64,000 nt of DNA from Streptococcus oralis. Lineage in GTDB: Bacteria; Bacillota; Bacilli; Lactobacillales; Streptococcaceae. A model generated the notes under the pieces. The model was given only the letters and a program-made list of their open reading frames with translations, was not told the origin of the DNA and searched no databases. Where the stretch lies: the NCBI RefSeq assembly GCF_001075875.1, contig NZ_JUOS01000036.1, forward strand, positions 1 through 64,000. Reading direction: 5' to 3'. A program made the position numbers and the translations under genes. Positions 20,417 to 30,393 of the stretch are shown one piece after another (within the stretch, counting starts at the first letter, position 1; each line of letters starts with the position of its first letter).

Positions 20417-21880
20417 CTAGTAGTCTAAATCATCCGCATGTCCAGAGCCATTCCCTACAAAGTAACCTGTCTTACAATTAAGGGTAAAGAGATAGGTACC
20501 ATCTGGTTTATAAAGATTATAGTAGCCATTACCATTAACAATATTCACAGGTTCCAAAATATATTGGTTGCCTGTAATGTAGCCACGCGCACGCGAAGTC
20601 TCAAGAATTCGTTCAAGGACACCATTTGCAAAAGTCCAAGCAGGATTACTACTATCACTAACAGCAGCTTGATTGTACGGTACTCGACTGACACTTCTTT
20701 GTAGGTTCACACTATTGCTTGCTAGTCCACTATTAAGGATATTATTTGCTGAGGCTGTTTCACCCGCTGAAGTTGATGCATTAGCAGAGCTGCTAGCATT
20801 GCTTTCAGTTGCTGAGTTTGACTCTGTTTGACTTGATGAACTTGATTGACTACTGCTAGAGCTTGTAGAACTTGAAAGTTGACTCTTACCGAGACTAATA
20901 GCCTTATCTAGCAGTTTATCAATTTCAGTATTCCCAGTCTTAACTTCGGTAAATTTAGCATCTGCCTTTACTTTAGCATTTGTATCTAGAACACCATCTG
21001 TAATAGCTGGTGTTTCAAATTGAGCATTAACATCTTGTACTGCCTTGATTTGTGTTTCAAGGCTATCATATTTTGACTTTGCAAGAGTATGTTCTTTAGC
21101 ACCCTCAAGTTTATCTAATAGCTCTTTAAGCTGACTCAATTGACTAAACTGACTATTTTTTAGGGCAGTTTTATTCTCATCAGTATAAAAAGTGTCATAG
21201 AGACTGTTAAATTGATCGAGAATTGCTTGATTGCTTACCAAACCTGCATCAGATGACTGAGACTGAATTTCTTGAGAAGAACGCGTAATTTGACGATAAA
21301 CGTAGTAGCTACCACCAATAATCAAGACAACAATCGCTAAAAAAGCTGACAAAATGACCCACAGTTTTTTGCGTCGTGGTTCATCCTCTTCTTGAAGAGA
21401 GCGAGCTAGAATTGGGGTTTCTTCTTGTGAAGTTTCCTCATTTTCTACCTGTTCAGGTTCAAATACTTCCTCTACAAGATTTTTATCCATAACTAAAGTT
21501 TCTTCTAGTGGCGAAGGGAGAACTTCTTCAGTTGCTACTCCCTCTTCTTCAGCAAACTTTTCTGATTCAGAGACTTCTTCTACTGGTTCCACCTCTTCTT
21601 CAATCGTCTCTTTAGCTTCTTGGATCAAATCATCTAGACTTTGAAGTTCCTCTTTCTTCGCCTGAATGTTTGTAAATTTATCAGCTTCAATTTCTTCACG
21701 GTGTTGTTTAATGTATTTGTCCAAAATCGTATCATCAGGAGTTACTCCTGCTTCGATTTCTTCATTTTTTCGAATAACCTGTCCAACCGTCAAATCCTTA
21801 GCTTCCTCAAAATCAAACTGAGGTTCCTGAGATGTTTTCTCAGTTTCTAACAATTCTTCTTTTTTATCCTTCTGATCCAT
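20417..21880 (-). CDS. mapZ: Midcell-anchored protein MapZ (division-site marker)
   Basis: A 487-residue single-pass membrane protein. An acidic cytoplasmic part (residues 1-170) contains the conserved N-terminal region that binds FtsZ in pneumococcus; one membrane segment lies at about 174-195; the extracellular part has a helical region (215-335), a Ser/Thr-rich linker (336-375) and a compact C-terminal domain (about 385-487) that binds peptidoglycan. MapZ (LocZ) marks the division site and positions the Z-ring; it is phosphorylated by StkP. Slightly longer than the pneumococcal protein (about 464), mostly in the linker. It begins 12 nt after rlmL. Confidence 0.92.
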   Translation of the reverse strand: MDQKDKKEELLETEKTSQEPQFDFEEAKDLTVGQVIRKNEEIEAGVTPDDTILDKYIKQHREEIEADKFTNIQAKKEELQSLDDLIQEAKETIEEEVEPVEEVSESEKFAEEEGVATEEVLPSPLEETLVMDKNLVEEVFEPEQVENEETSQEETPILARSLQEEDEPRRKKLWVILSAFLAIVVLIIGGSYYVYRQITRSSQEIQSQSSDAGLVSNQAILDQFNSLYDTFYTDENKTALKNSQFSQLSQLKELLDKLEGAKEHTLAKSKYDSLETQIKAVQDVNAQFETPAITDGVLDTNAKVKADAKFTEVKTGNTEIDKLLDKAISLGKSQLSSSTSSSSSQSSSSSQTESNSATESNASSSANASTSAGETASANNILNSGLASNSVNLQRSVSRVPYNQAAVSDSSNPAWTFANGVLERILETSRARGYITGNQYILEPVNIVNGNGYYNLYKPDGTYLFTLNCKTGYFVGNGSGHADDLDY

Positions 21881-21892
21881 GGCAGCTCCTTT

Positions 21893-23050
21893 CTAATCTG
21901 TCAAATTTCTTTTGACACGTTGACCAAAATATTGATACAAATCAACTTTCAAAGTACCATTATAGAGTTTTCGTTTTTTATCCGCCTGACTACCATATTT
22001 ACTTTCAAAGGCTTCATCACTTGTCAGAATAAACTTACTCCAAGTTTTGAGTGGTTCAAAAACCTCACCCATTTCAGCATAAAGTTTAGTTACTCCTGCA
22101 TCATCTGACAAACGTTCACCATATGGTGGGTTAGAGATAATGACTCCATTAATCTTATCCGTACGCAAATCCTGTACGCGCATCTGTTTAAAGAGAATAT
22201 CTCCAGATACTCCTGCTGCCTGGGCATTGGCTTTGGCAATTTCCACCATACGACCATCGATATCACAACCCATAATATCCAGTTCAATCTCTCGATTTAT
22301 CTTCTTGCTTGCCTCAGTTCTGACTTCTTGAATCAAGCGGTCACTAACCCAGTTCCACTCTTCAAAGGCAAATGAACGACGCAAACCTGGTGCCATCTTG
22401 CGCGCAATCATAGCTGCCTCAATACAGAATGTTCCCGAACCACAGGTTGGATCAATCAAAGGCTTATCAGGGTACCAGTTTGACAGTTGCAAAATCGCAG
22501 CTGCCATATTCTCCTTGATTGGAGCACCACCTTTTTCAGTACGGTAACCACGTTTAAAGAGACTTGAACCAGTTGTATCAATCATAACAGTCGCTATATC
22601 TTTCAAAATGGAAACTTCAATCTTGAACTCTGGACCATTCTCCATCAGGGGAACACCTTCTGGTCGGGCATAGTGTTTTTGTAGTTTCTTAACGACTGCC
22701 TTCTTAGAAATTGCCTGCACACTTGGCTCATTGTGTAATTTTGACTTGACACACTTAGCCTTGGCAATTGGGAAACGAGCTCCTAGCGGAAGATAGTTTT
22801 CCCAATCTAAAGCAAAAACACCTTGGAAGAGTTCTTCAAATGTTTTTGCAGGAAAAGTTCCCACAACAATTTTGATTCTATCTGCAGCTCTTAGCCACAG
22901 GTTGGTTTGGATAATCGCTTTAACATCACCTTGAAAACGAACACGCCCATTTTCAACTTGACAATCATAACCCAAATCTCTTACTTCACGTCCAACTACA
23001 GCTTCCAAACCCGCCGCAGCAGTCGCAATTAAATTAAATGTTGTTTTCAT
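21893..23050 (-). CDS. rlmL: 23S rRNA methyltransferase, RlmL/RlmN6-like THUMP protein
   Basis: A 385-residue THUMP-domain rRNA guanine-N2 methyltransferase. An N-terminal THUMP region (about 45-155) is followed by a class I methyltransferase with motif I PLIDPTCGSGTFCIEAA near residue 185, DIDGRMVEIAK near 265, and catalytic motif NPPYGERL near 308. It corresponds to the N-terminal half of E. coli RlmL (G2445 methylation), without the RlmK part, as usual in Firmicutes. Upstream of mapZ and downstream of rnpB. Confidence 0.88.
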   Translation of the reverse strand: MKTTFNLIATAAAGLEAVVGREVRDLGYDCQVENGRVRFQGDVKAIIQTNLWLRAADRIKIVVGTFPAKTFEELFQGVFALDWENYLPLGARFPIAKAKCVKSKLHNEPSVQAISKKAVVKKLQKHYARPEGVPLMENGPEFKIEVSILKDIATVMIDTTGSSLFKRGYRTEKGGAPIKENMAAAILQLSNWYPDKPLIDPTCGSGTFCIEAAMIARKMAPGLRRSFAFEEWNWVSDRLIQEVRTEASKKINREIELDIMGCDIDGRMVEIAKANAQAAGVSGDILFKQMRVQDLRTDKINGVIISNPPYGERLSDDAGVTKLYAEMGEVFEPLKTWSKFILTSDEAFESKYGSQADKKRKLYNGTLKVDLYQYFGQRVKRNLTD

Positions 23051-23082
23051 TTCAGTCTTTTATAGACCTTTCTTTATTCACT

Positions 23083-23121
23083 TTAAAAAATGAGGTTGAG
23101 AATATATCTCAGCCCCAACCT
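23083..23121 (-). terminator. rnpB terminator
   Basis: On the minus strand GGTTGGGGCTGAGA and TCTCAACC form a stem followed by a run of T, between the RNase P RNA and rlmL. Confidence 0.8.
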
Positions 23122-23517
23122 ATATGCAATTTTCTATAAGCCATGTTTTGTTCCAGAAGTGACTAGGACCACTTCCTTCGATAATCATCTGTCTACCACT
23201 AGCAGCTCTAGCTGCTAGCAGTCAGAGTACTACGTTCGTTTCCGCGCACTCCATGCCCCGACCAAAATTTGGGTTGCTAGCTTGAGGGGTTTACCGCGTT
23301 CCACTCTCTCTGTTTCCAGAGAGACTCCGTCACTGTGGCACTTTCAAGTCTACTCTGACATATCCAAAGACTTAGCCATTTCAACTGCCGTAACGATTTC
23401 TCGTCCCTAGGCTTATGGTTTCGCCTAGCACAAACACTACAGGCATCACAGCCTGTGCTAGCATGGACTTTCCTCATGAAAAGAAACTCTCTTCACGCGA
23501 TTATCCAAAAATTGCAC
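23122..23517 (-). ncRNA. rnpB: RNase P RNA (type B)
   Basis: The catalytic RNA of RNase P, which matures tRNA 5' ends. On the minus strand the hallmark GAGGAAAGTCCATGC (P4 5' region) lies near 23465-23478 and the partner ACAGATGATTATCGAAGG near 23178-23190. The two ends (TGCAATTTTTGGATAA and TTATAGAAAATTGCA) pair as P1, defining the boundaries. The internal layout and the absence of type A helices fit the Bacillus-class RNA. It lies between gpsB and rlmL as in pneumococcus. Confidence 0.95.
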
Positions 23518-23530
23518 AACAGAAGTATTC

Positions 23531-23860
23531 TTAGAAATCAGAATTATCCATGATTTGTTTGCCAAATACTTCTTTTTCAAGACGATTCAAACGTTTCAAA
23601 ATATCAAAGTTTGTCATAGAAGTTGTACTTCCAAGCTCTGCTGGTTCAGAAGCTACTGGAGTCACTTGAGGTTTTTTCGCCAATTCCTCTTTCAACTCTG
23701 CAATTTCTAAACGGAGTGACTTTACTAATGCTGCATAAGTTTCATAATCCTTGATGACATCATCCAAGAATTCATCAACCTCTGCTTTACTATATCCACG
23801 TACTTCTCTTCCAAAATCCTGCTCAAAAATATCTTTTGCTGTAAAAATAATACTTGCCAT
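23531..23860 (-). CDS. gpsB: Cell division regulator GpsB
   Basis: A 109-residue GpsB. I start it at the ATG at 23860 ([17 protein letters not shown]), the family N-terminus; the in-frame ATG four codons earlier adds residues encoded by the Shine-Dalgarno. The N-terminal DivIVA-like coiled coil contains [18 protein letters not shown]; the C-terminal helical part ends [13 protein letters not shown]. GpsB coordinates septal and peripheral wall synthesis and StkP signalling in ovococci. It has its own promoter and precedes rnpB by 14 nt. Confidence 0.95.
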   Translation of the reverse strand: MASIIFTAKDIFEQDFGREVRGYSKAEVDEFLDDVIKDYETYAALVKSLRLEIAELKEELAKKPQVTPVASEPAELGSTTSMTNFDILKRLNRLEKEVFGKQIMDNSDF

Positions 23861-23889
23861 GTCTCTCTCCATTCTCAGTTGCTAGTATT

Positions 23890-23919
23890 ATTATATAAAA
23901 AAAGGCAAACAAAAAGCAA
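23890..23919 (-). promoter_or_regulatory. gpsB promoter
   Basis: TTGCTT (complement of 23914-23919), 18-bp spacer, TATAAT (complement of 23890-23895). It may also serve rnpB. Confidence 0.65.
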
Positions 23920-23929
23920 GGTCAAAGGC

Positions 23930-24457
23930 TCAATTTTCGGAAAAATTTTCAGCTACTTCGTTTAATTCCTCAAATGTTAATCTTTTTGTAATATAGTTGT
24001 CTTTCTTTTTCATCAGTTCGTAAAAATACTTCAGTTTTGTTTCATTTTCTTCATCATAAAAAAGATAAGCTCCATCTGTATTTTCAAGTAAGAAAAGTTG
24101 ATAGTCTCGTAATTGACCCTTGTGTTCATAGTTCGGATAGGCGTATTTTACAAAATCAACTTGTTTAAATTCACTAAGTTTAACCTGATTTCCCTCATTC
24201 CAGTTTTCCCCATGAGTCTCAAAATCAAAGATAGTTGCAAGTTGGAAACCAAAGTCATCTTTCATATCTCTGGCCACCTCCAAAACCCAGTGTTCAAATC
24301 CCAGAGTTCCCGTAAACACCAACCATTTCAACCCTTCGTCAGCCATTTTTTCCAAATCTCTACGAATGGCTTTTTTAATAATTTTTAAACGAATATCTTT
24401 TTCATTAAACAATCCTAAATCAAAGCTAGAATAGCCTAAAATCAAGGCTGTATGCAT
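23930..24457 (-). CDS. DUF1273 / YpsA-like protein
   Basis: A 175-residue protein of the DUF1273 (YpsA) family. The start at 24457 ([17 protein letters not shown]) has AAAGGGTGA upstream and matches the family N-terminus; an in-frame start 25 codons earlier would overlap the recU promoter. GYSSFDLG and [16 protein letters not shown] are conserved. YpsA has a SLOG-like Rossmann fold predicted to bind a nucleotide or nucleotide sugar, and has been linked to cell division in Firmicutes. That fits the neighbours gpsB and pbp1A, but its biochemical role is unknown. Confidence 0.85.
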   Translation of the reverse strand: MHTALILGYSSFDLGLFNEKDIRLKIIKKAIRRDLEKMADEGLKWLVFTGTLGFEHWVLEVARDMKDDFGFQLATIFDFETHGENWNEGNQVKLSEFKQVDFVKYAYPNYEHKGQLRDYQLFLLENTDGAYLFYDEENETKLKYFYELMKKKDNYITKRLTFEELNEVAENFSEN

Positions 24458-24481
24458 TTTTTCACCCTTTCTGTGCACCTT

Positions 24482-24492
24482 TATGGTATAAT
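24482..24492 (+). promoter_or_regulatory. recU-pbp1A promoter (extended -10)
   Basis: TATGG followed by TATAAT (24487-24492) is an extended -10; no clear -35. Transcription starts about 25 nt before recU. Confidence 0.7.
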
Positions 24493-24524
24493 GGAGTGAT
24501 GTTATTGTACCAATAAGGAGAATT

Positions 24525-25121
24525 ATGGTCAACTATCCTCATAAACTTTCATCAAAAAAAAAACAACAAGTCACCTCACAAACTAAAAATTTCGCAAATC
24601 GTGGGATGACCTTTGAAAAGATGATCAATGCTACAAACGAGTATTATCTGACACACGGTTTGGCTGTTATCCATAAAAAACCAACTCCTGTTCAGATTGT
24701 CCGCGTAGACTATCCTCAGCGTAGTCGTGCAAAGATTGTTGAAGCTTATTTTAGACAAGCATCAACTACCGATTATTCTGGAGTTTATGAAGGGTTTTAC
24801 ATCGATTTCGAAGCCAAGGAAACCAAGCAAAAACATGCGATTCCGATGAAGAACTTCCATCCTCATCAGATTCGGCATATGGAACAAGTCCTTGATCAAA
24901 AAGGGATTTGCTTTGTCCTTCTTCATTTTTCTTCTTATCAAGAAACGTATTTATTGCCGGCACTTGACCTCATCCGTTTTTATCATCAGGATATGGGTAA
25001 AAAGTCAATGCCGCTTGACTATATCAAAGAATTCGGTTATGTGATTGAGCAGTCTGCCTTTCCACAAATTCCTTACCTTGATACAGTCAAACAACATTTA
25101 CTAGGTGGTAAAACAATATGA
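24525..25121 (+). CDS. recU: Holliday junction resolvase RecU
   Basis: A 198-residue RecU. The N-terminus has the basic stretch and [11 protein letters not shown]; the nuclease core includes [17 protein letters not shown] with the Asp-x-Glu-Ala-Lys catalytic triad near residues 95-99, and [11 protein letters not shown] after it. It resolves Holliday junctions in Firmicutes in place of RuvC. Its stop overlaps the pbp1A start by 4 nt (ATGA), the usual recU-pbp1A coupling in Gram-positives. The Shine-Dalgarno AAGGAGAA is good. Confidence 0.95.
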   Translation: MVNYPHKLSSKKKQQVTSQTKNFANRGMTFEKMINATNEYYLTHGLAVIHKKPTPVQIVRVDYPQRSRAKIVEAYFRQASTTDYSGVYEGFYIDFEAKETKQKHAIPMKNFHPHQIRHMEQVLDQKGICFVLLHFSSYQETYLLPALDLIRFYHQDMGKKSMPLDYIKEFGYVIEQSAFPQIPYLDTVKQHLLGGKTI

Positions 25122-27280
25122 ACAAACAAACTATCTTACGCATCGCTAAATACCTTGGCATTGGTGTAATTAGCTTATTTATCGCAGCTTTCCTATTTGG
25201 TGGTGGTGTATTTCTTTACTATGCAAACAAGGCTCCTGAACTTTCCGAGAGTAAACTTGTTGCAACGACATCAAGTAAAATTTATGATAGCAAAAATGAA
25301 CTAATCGCAGATTTAGGCGCTGAACGTCGTGTCAATGCTCAAAGTAGTGACATTCCTACTAATCTTGTCAATGCGATTGTCTCTATCGAGGATCACCGTT
25401 TCTTTAACCATAGAGGAATTGATAGCATTCGTATAGCAGGAGCTTTCCTTCGTAACCTTCGAAGCAATAGTGGTCTTCAAGGTGGATCGACTTTGACTCA
25501 GCAGTTGATAAAATTGACCTACTTCTCAACATCAACAGCCGATCAAACCCTATCCCGTAAAGTTCAAGAGGCTTGGTTAGCTATCCAACTAGAGCGAACT
25601 GCAACTAAACAAGAAATATTGACCTATTACGTCAATAAGGTCTACATGTCAAATGGTAACTATGGTATGCAAACTGCTGCAGAGAACTACTATGGTAAGG
25701 ATCTCGAAGATTTGTCCATTCCACAGTTAGCACTCTTAGCAGGTATGCCACAGGCTCCAAACCAATACGATCCTTATTCTCACCCTGAAGCAGCTCTTGA
25801 AAGACGAAACCTCGTTTTGTCAGAAATGCAAAAACAAGGTTACCTTACAGCCGAGCAATATGAAACAGCCATCAATACTCCAATCACAGATGGTCTTCAA
25901 AGTCTAAAATCTGTTAATAGCTATCCACAGTACATGGATAACTATCTTAAAGAGGTTATTGACCAAGTTCAGCAAGAGACAGGCTATAATCTATTAACAA
26001 CAGGTATGGAAGTCTATACCAACGTTGACCAAGAGGTACAAAAACACCTTTGGGACGTCTATAACACTGACCAATACGTAAACTATCCTGATGATGATAT
26101 CCAAGCGGCTTCTACTATCGTTGATGTATCAAACGGTAAAGTTATTGCCCAACTCGGATCTCGCCACCAAGCTAGCAACGTATCCTTTGGTACCAACCAG
26201 GCAGTGGAAACAAACCGTGACTGGGGTTCAACTATGAAACCAATCACGGACTACGCTCCCGCACTAGAGTATGATATCTATGACTCAACTGCTTATATGC
26301 TTAAAGATGTTCCCTACAACTATCCTGGTACTAACACTCCTCTTTACAACTGGGATAGAGGCTATTTGGGCAATATCACCCTACAAACAGCTATCCAACA
26401 ATCACGGAACGTACCAGCCGTTGAAACTCTCGATAGAGTTGGACTCGATAAAGCAAAAGGTTTCCTAAATGGTTTAGGCATTGATTATCCAACCATGGTA
26501 TACGCAAACGCAATTTCAAGTAATACGACCGAATCAGGTAAACAGTACGGTGCAAGTAGTGAGAAAATGGCTGCTGCCTATGCTGCTTTCGCTAACGGTG
26601 GTATCTATTATAAACCAATGTACATCAATAAAGTTGTCTTTAGCGACGGTAGTTCAAAAGAGTTCTCTGATCAAGGTACTCGCGCTATGAAAGAAACAAC
26701 TGCCTATATGATGACAGAAATGATGAAAACAGTATTATACTCTGGTATAGGTCGAGATGCTTATATTTCATGGCTTCCTCAAGCAGGTAAGACAGGTACA
26801 TCAAACTATACAGATGATGAAATTGAAAATTACATTAAGAGATACGATTATGTCACACCTGATGAAAATTTTGTAGGATATACCCGTAAGTATTCTATGG
26901 CTGTTTGGACAGGTTACTCTAATCGCCTTACTCCTATCACAGGAGATGGTTTCAGAGTTGCTGCAAAGATCTACCGTTCTATGATATCCTATCTCTCAGA
27001 AGATGATTCCCCTGGTGACTGGACAATGCCTGAAGGACTTTATAGAAGCGGTGATTACGTCTTCAAGAATGGTGCACGCAGCAACTGGATTCCACAATCA
27101 ACTCAAGCAAGTTCGACAACAGAGAGCTCTAGCTCAAGTTCAACTTCAACAACTGAAAGTGAAAGCTCTTCAAACGAAAATACGAATGGTACTACTAATC
27201 CAAATGCAACGCAACCAAACTCATCTGCAAATTCTCAACAACAAAATCAACCCCAACAAAATCCACGAAGACAACAATAA
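25118..27280 (+). CDS. pbp1A: Penicillin-binding protein 1A (class A)
   Basis: A 720-residue bifunctional peptidoglycan synthase. One N-terminal membrane anchor (about 12-34) is followed by a glycosyltransferase domain with [12 protein letters not shown] near residue 91 and GGSTLTQQL near 123, then a transpeptidase with catalytic Ser371 in STMK, SRN in QQSRNVPA near 428, and KTGTS at about 558. The C-terminus is a Ser/Thr/Asn/Gln-rich tail of about 60 residues. The STMK motif is the susceptible form. The segment after KTG ([13 protein letters not shown]) differs from the pneumococcal TSQF region in which resistance changes occur, but this may be species divergence. Confidence 0.96.
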   Translation: MNKQTILRIAKYLGIGVISLFIAAFLFGGGVFLYYANKAPELSESKLVATTSSKIYDSKNELIADLGAERRVNAQSSDIPTNLVNAIVSIEDHRFFNHRGIDSIRIAGAFLRNLRSNSGLQGGSTLTQQLIKLTYFSTSTADQTLSRKVQEAWLAIQLERTATKQEILTYYVNKVYMSNGNYGMQTAAENYYGKDLEDLSIPQLALLAGMPQAPNQYDPYSHPEAALERRNLVLSEMQKQGYLTAEQYETAINTPITDGLQSLKSVNSYPQYMDNYLKEVIDQVQQETGYNLLTTGMEVYTNVDQEVQKHLWDVYNTDQYVNYPDDDIQAASTIVDVSNGKVIAQLGSRHQASNVSFGTNQAVETNRDWGSTMKPITDYAPALEYDIYDSTAYMLKDVPYNYPGTNTPLYNWDRGYLGNITLQTAIQQSRNVPAVETLDRVGLDKAKGFLNGLGIDYPTMVYANAISSNTTESGKQYGASSEKMAAAYAAFANGGIYYKPMYINKVVFSDGSSKEFSDQGTRAMKETTAYMMTEMMKTVLYSGIGRDAYISWLPQAGKTGTSNYTDDEIENYIKRYDYVTPDENFVGYTRKYSMAVWTGYSNRLTPITGDGFRVAAKIYRSMISYLSEDDSPGDWTMPEGLYRSGDYVFKNGARSNWIPQSTQASSTTESSSSSSTSTTESESSSNENTNGTTNPNATQPNSSANSQQQNQPQQNPRRQQ

Positions 27281-27289
27281 AATATATAA

Positions 27290-27320
27290 AAAAACTGAGG
27301 ATTTATTCTCAGTTTTTTGT
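27290..27320 (+). terminator. pbp1A terminator
   Basis: AAACTGAG and CTCAGTTT pair around GATTTATT and are followed by six T. Confidence 0.85.
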
Positions 27321-27612
27321 ATGTAGTTTTTTATGGTAGAATCTTAATTTTTATAAAGCCAAACTTTTTAAAAATAGGAAGCGAAACAACTTAACAGACT
27401 AAAAAACTGTCAAAGTTATCTCAATCGCAACCTTATCCCAAACACAAGTTAAATAGTCGAAAAAACTGTTTAAAATTATAGATAAAAGACACCTTATGTT
27501 TATGTAGTTTATTTATGAACTGGGGCGTGACTTAGAAAGTCTGTTCTACTACTTCAATGCAATGCCTGAACCAATAACCAAAATGTCAAACTGATGTCTC
27601 AGGAATGATATC
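27321..27612. other. Intergenic region pbp1A-aliA, no gene recognised
   Basis: About 290 AT-rich bases between the two terminators. I find no intact gene. The plus strand is open from about 27500 to 27600 in a frame reading like coding sequence (ELGRDLESLFYYFN), but without a start and preceded by a stop, so it may be the relic of a lost gene. In pneumococcus additional genes occupy this position. Confidence 0.4.
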
Positions 27613-27646
27613 AAAAGGCCAGACTTTTTGTCCGGCCTCTTTTTTC
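27613..27646. terminator. aliA terminator
   Basis: GGCCAGAC and GTCCGGCC pair around a short T/A loop (one mismatch) with T runs on both strands, ending at the aliA stop. Confidence 0.8.
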
Positions 27647-29629
27647 TTATTTGACATGATTTGCAAGATCTTCTTGCGCTTTTTTATTAGATTCTTCTTT
27701 TTCTTTCTTCCATTTATCTTGAGCTTTTTGATACTCATCAGCAGTTACTGGTTTATCTTGAAGTTCAAGGTATTTGTACAAGAGGGCTTCACTCATACCC
27801 TTGTTACCTGAGTAAGCAAATGGAAGTGTGAATGGTACCATCTTAGACAACATTGGACGTCCAGTTTGAGAAGTTGTTGGAATAATCAATGCACTATCTG
27901 TCAACCAAGCTTGGGCTGCAGCATATTTATCATAACGTTTTGAAACGTCAGTGTCTTCATTTCCAGCTTCAACAACCATCTTTTCGTAATCTTCCAAACC
28001 AACTTGTTTGGCAGCAGCGTTATTTGTACCTGAATCAAATCCTAGGTAAGTCTTAGTATTTTCACCTACAGATGGTTTGATGATATCAAGGTATGTAGAT
28101 GGGTCGATGTAGTCAGGAGACCAACCAACGTTATCTGAAAGATCCCAATCTTCACCGGCAGCCGTTTCAGCAAAGTAAGTGACATTGAGAACTTCATCTT
28201 TTTGAAGTTGTTGGATATCAACGACTACGTTATCAGTTCCTAATGTTGCTTCAAGTGATTGTTTCAATGATTGAACACGTTGAACTTTTGTAGTATTGGT
28301 TTGGTCAACTGGCATATCCAAGTGGATTGGGAATTGAACACCTTCTGCTTGGAGAGCTGTCTTAGCCTTAGCAAATTCTGCTTTCGCTTTTTCAGGATTG
28401 TAAAGACCGTCTTGAGCGTCGTCTAGATTAACATCTTTCCACTCATCACCATAGGTCACCAATTTTTCCTTAACTAATTCACCAAAGTTTTTACCATCTG
28501 CTTGAACAAATGTTGGTGGTACGAACAAGTTACGAAGGAGTTTTGTTGCTCCGCTTGCTCCATTAACTTGAGAAGCATAAGCTGTTCTATCAAAACCAAA
28601 GGCGATGGCTTGACGGAAGTCTTTGTTAAGAAGAGCTTTCTTAGTTGAAGTCTTTTCCTCGTCTGTAGTCTTAGAAGTATATTTGTAAGACTGACGGTCA
28701 ATATTTGTACCAACTAAGAAGGTTGAAGAATCTTGTGGTGTATAAACGATATTGTCTTTAAACTCTTTTTCAAGTTCAGAGTAGCTTCCACTTGTTGGGA
28801 AGAGACGAGCCATTGAGAAACCACCATCTTTAAAAGTTTCTGCAAGTTTGTTATTGTCTTGACCATCCCAGAATGAAAGTTTTACTTTATCAATATGAAC
28901 ATTGTCCTTATCCCAGTAGTTTGGATTCTTTTCAAATTCTACTGAAGATTTTGCTACCAATGATTTCAACAAGAAAGGACCATTATAAAGGATGCTGCTT
29001 GGATCTGTTGCTTTAGCAAAGTCACTTCCTTTAGAAGTAAGGAATTCTTCATTGACTGGTGCAAGAATTCCCATGGTTGTCTTAGAGTTCCAGAAGCTTT
29101 CTGGTTTGTTCAAAGTGTATTGAACTGTTTGATCATCTACAGCCTTAATTCCAACTTCTGAGAAATCTTTAACTTCACCTTTTACATAAGCATCCAAACC
29201 TTTAATAGATTCTTGAACAAGATAAAGGGCTTCTGACTTATTATCAGCCGCATACTTAAGACCTGTTACAAAGTCTTGCGCTTTAACTGGTGCATACTCT
29301 TCTCCTTCAGAAGTGTACCATTTAGCATCTTTACGGATTGTGTAAGTGTAAGTCAACCCGTCTTTGGACACTGACCAATCTTCTGCCAAAGATGGCACGA
29401 AGTTACCGTAGCGGTCATTCTCCATCAAACCGTCAATGACATTACTTGTGATATTAGCAACCGCAGCCTTACCAGTTGTCAGATAGTTGAGACTATCTGG
29501 ATCTGTTTCATAAACATAAGAAAAAGTTTTCTCACCCTTTGCACTAGAGCCTGAACCTGAACAAGCTGCCAAAACACCTGACGCTAACAGAGTCACCCCT
29601 GCTAGGGCCATTACTTTTGAAAATTTCAT
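27647..29629 (-). CDS. aliA: Oligopeptide-binding lipoprotein AliA
   Basis: A 660-residue solute-binding lipoprotein (SBP family 5). The signal peptide ends in a lipobox VLAAC with Cys23 as the lipidated residue; the rest is a typical peptide-binding fold with YLTTGKAAVANITSNVIDGL near the N-terminus and a Lys/Glu-rich C-terminal tail. It delivers peptides to the Ami ABC permease, encoded elsewhere, for nutrition and peptide sensing. In pneumococcus aliA forms one border of the capsule locus. Promoter and a CodY-like box lie upstream. Confidence 0.93.
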   Translation of the reverse strand: MKFSKVMALAGVTLLASGVLAACSGSGSSAKGEKTFSYVYETDPDSLNYLTTGKAAVANITSNVIDGLMENDRYGNFVPSLAEDWSVSKDGLTYTYTIRKDAKWYTSEGEEYAPVKAQDFVTGLKYAADNKSEALYLVQESIKGLDAYVKGEVKDFSEVGIKAVDDQTVQYTLNKPESFWNSKTTMGILAPVNEEFLTSKGSDFAKATDPSSILYNGPFLLKSLVAKSSVEFEKNPNYWDKDNVHIDKVKLSFWDGQDNNKLAETFKDGGFSMARLFPTSGSYSELEKEFKDNIVYTPQDSSTFLVGTNIDRQSYKYTSKTTDEEKTSTKKALLNKDFRQAIAFGFDRTAYASQVNGASGATKLLRNLFVPPTFVQADGKNFGELVKEKLVTYGDEWKDVNLDDAQDGLYNPEKAKAEFAKAKTALQAEGVQFPIHLDMPVDQTNTTKVQRVQSLKQSLEATLGTDNVVVDIQQLQKDEVLNVTYFAETAAGEDWDLSDNVGWSPDYIDPSTYLDIIKPSVGENTKTYLGFDSGTNNAAAKQVGLEDYEKMVVEAGNEDTDVSKRYDKYAAAQAWLTDSALIIPTTSQTGRPMLSKMVPFTLPFAYSGNKGMSEALLYKYLELQDKPVTADEYQKAQDKWKKEKEESNKKAQEDLANHVK

Positions 29630-29655
29630 AATAAACTCCTTTTGACTTTTTATAC

Positions 29656-29684
29656 ATTATAGTCCCTTTTCAGCCATGTGTCAA
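29656..29684 (-). promoter_or_regulatory. aliA promoter
   Basis: TTGACA (complement of 29679-29684), 17-bp spacer, TATAAT (complement of 29656-29661); both hexamers are perfect. Confidence 0.85.
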
Positions 29685-29687
29685 TAC

Positions 29688-29702
29688 AATTTTCAGAATT
29701 TT
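29688..29702. promoter_or_regulatory. CodY-like box upstream of aliA
   Basis: AATTTTCAGAATTTT matches the CodY consensus at 13 of 15 positions and lies 3 bp upstream of the aliA -35. Peptide uptake genes are common CodY targets. Confidence 0.6.
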
Positions 29703-29813
29703 TCCAATTGAATTGAAAACAATTGCCATTTTAAAATTATTTTTTACAGTCAGACTCTTTTATGGCATTCATATTTGAAAAATCTCTTTATTAGCAGTTT
29801 TCAAGTAAATCTT

Positions 29814-29824
29814 TATGATATAAT
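29814..29824 (+). promoter_or_regulatory. luxS promoter (extended -10)
   Basis: TATGA followed by TATAAT (29819-29824), about 28 nt upstream of the luxS ATG. Confidence 0.65.
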
Positions 29825-29851
29825 GAAAGGAGAAAGTTGAAAGGAAATGCC

Positions 29852-30334
29852 ATGTCAAAAGAAGTTATTGTTGAAAGTTTTGAACTTGATCACACCATTG
29901 TCAAAGCACCTTATGTCCGTTTAATTGGGGAAGAAACAGGTCCTAAGGGAGATATTATTTCTAACTTTGATATTCGCTTGGTTCAACCAAATGAAGACTC
30001 TATCCCTACTGCTGGCCTCCATACTATTGAGCATCTATTGGCTAAGCTCATCCGTACTCGCATCGACGGGATGATTGATTGTTCACCATTTGGTTGTCGT
30101 ACAGGTTTCCATATGATTATGTGGGGACGTCATACTAGTGCAGAAATCGCTGCTGTCATCAAGGATTCACTAAAGGAAATCGCAGAAACAACAACTTGGG
30201 AAGATGTCCCAGGAACTACCATTGAATCTTGCGGGAACTACAAGGACCACAGCCTATTTTCAGCTAAGGAATGGGCTAAATTGATTCTCCAACAAGGAAT
30301 CTCTGATGATGCCTTTGAACGCCATATCATCTGA
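29852..30334 (+). CDS. luxS: S-ribosylhomocysteine lyase (AI-2 synthase)
   Basis: A 160-residue LuxS that cleaves S-ribosylhomocysteine to homocysteine and the AI-2 precursor DPD. The start is at the ATG at 29852 ([14 protein letters not shown]) with AAAGGAAA upstream. Metal ligands are His57 and His61 in HTIEH and Cys127 in ESCGNY; the catalytic Cys82 is in [10 protein letters not shown] and Glu60 acts as the base. It is part of the activated-methyl cycle and of AI-2 signalling. Monocistronic, converging on clpL. Confidence 0.96.
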   Translation: MSKEVIVESFELDHTIVKAPYVRLIGEETGPKGDIISNFDIRLVQPNEDSIPTAGLHTIEHLLAKLIRTRIDGMIDCSPFGCRTGFHMIMWGRHTSAEIAAVIKDSLKEIAETTTWEDVPGTTIESCGNYKDHSLFSAKEWAKLILQQGISDDAFERHII

Positions 30335-30339
30335 TAATA

Positions 30340-30377
30340 AAAAAAGAAACCAGCTTTTGAACTGGTTCCTTTTTTTA
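30340..30377. terminator. Bidirectional terminator luxS/clpL
   Basis: GAACCAG and CTGGTTC type arms pair around CTTTTGAA with A and T runs on either side, serving both convergent genes. Confidence 0.85.
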
Positions 30378-30393
30378 TTTTCTAAATCTTGAT

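Noticed and set aside
23277-23477. A 66-codon open frame on the minus strand.
   Set aside because: It lies entirely within the RNase P RNA, whose conserved core explains the sequence; no protein is expected.
23932-23946. CodY-like 13-of-15 match near the 3' end of the DUF1273 gene.
   Set aside because: It is inside AT-rich coding sequence (the last codons of that gene) and explained by codon content; gpsB is not an expected CodY target.
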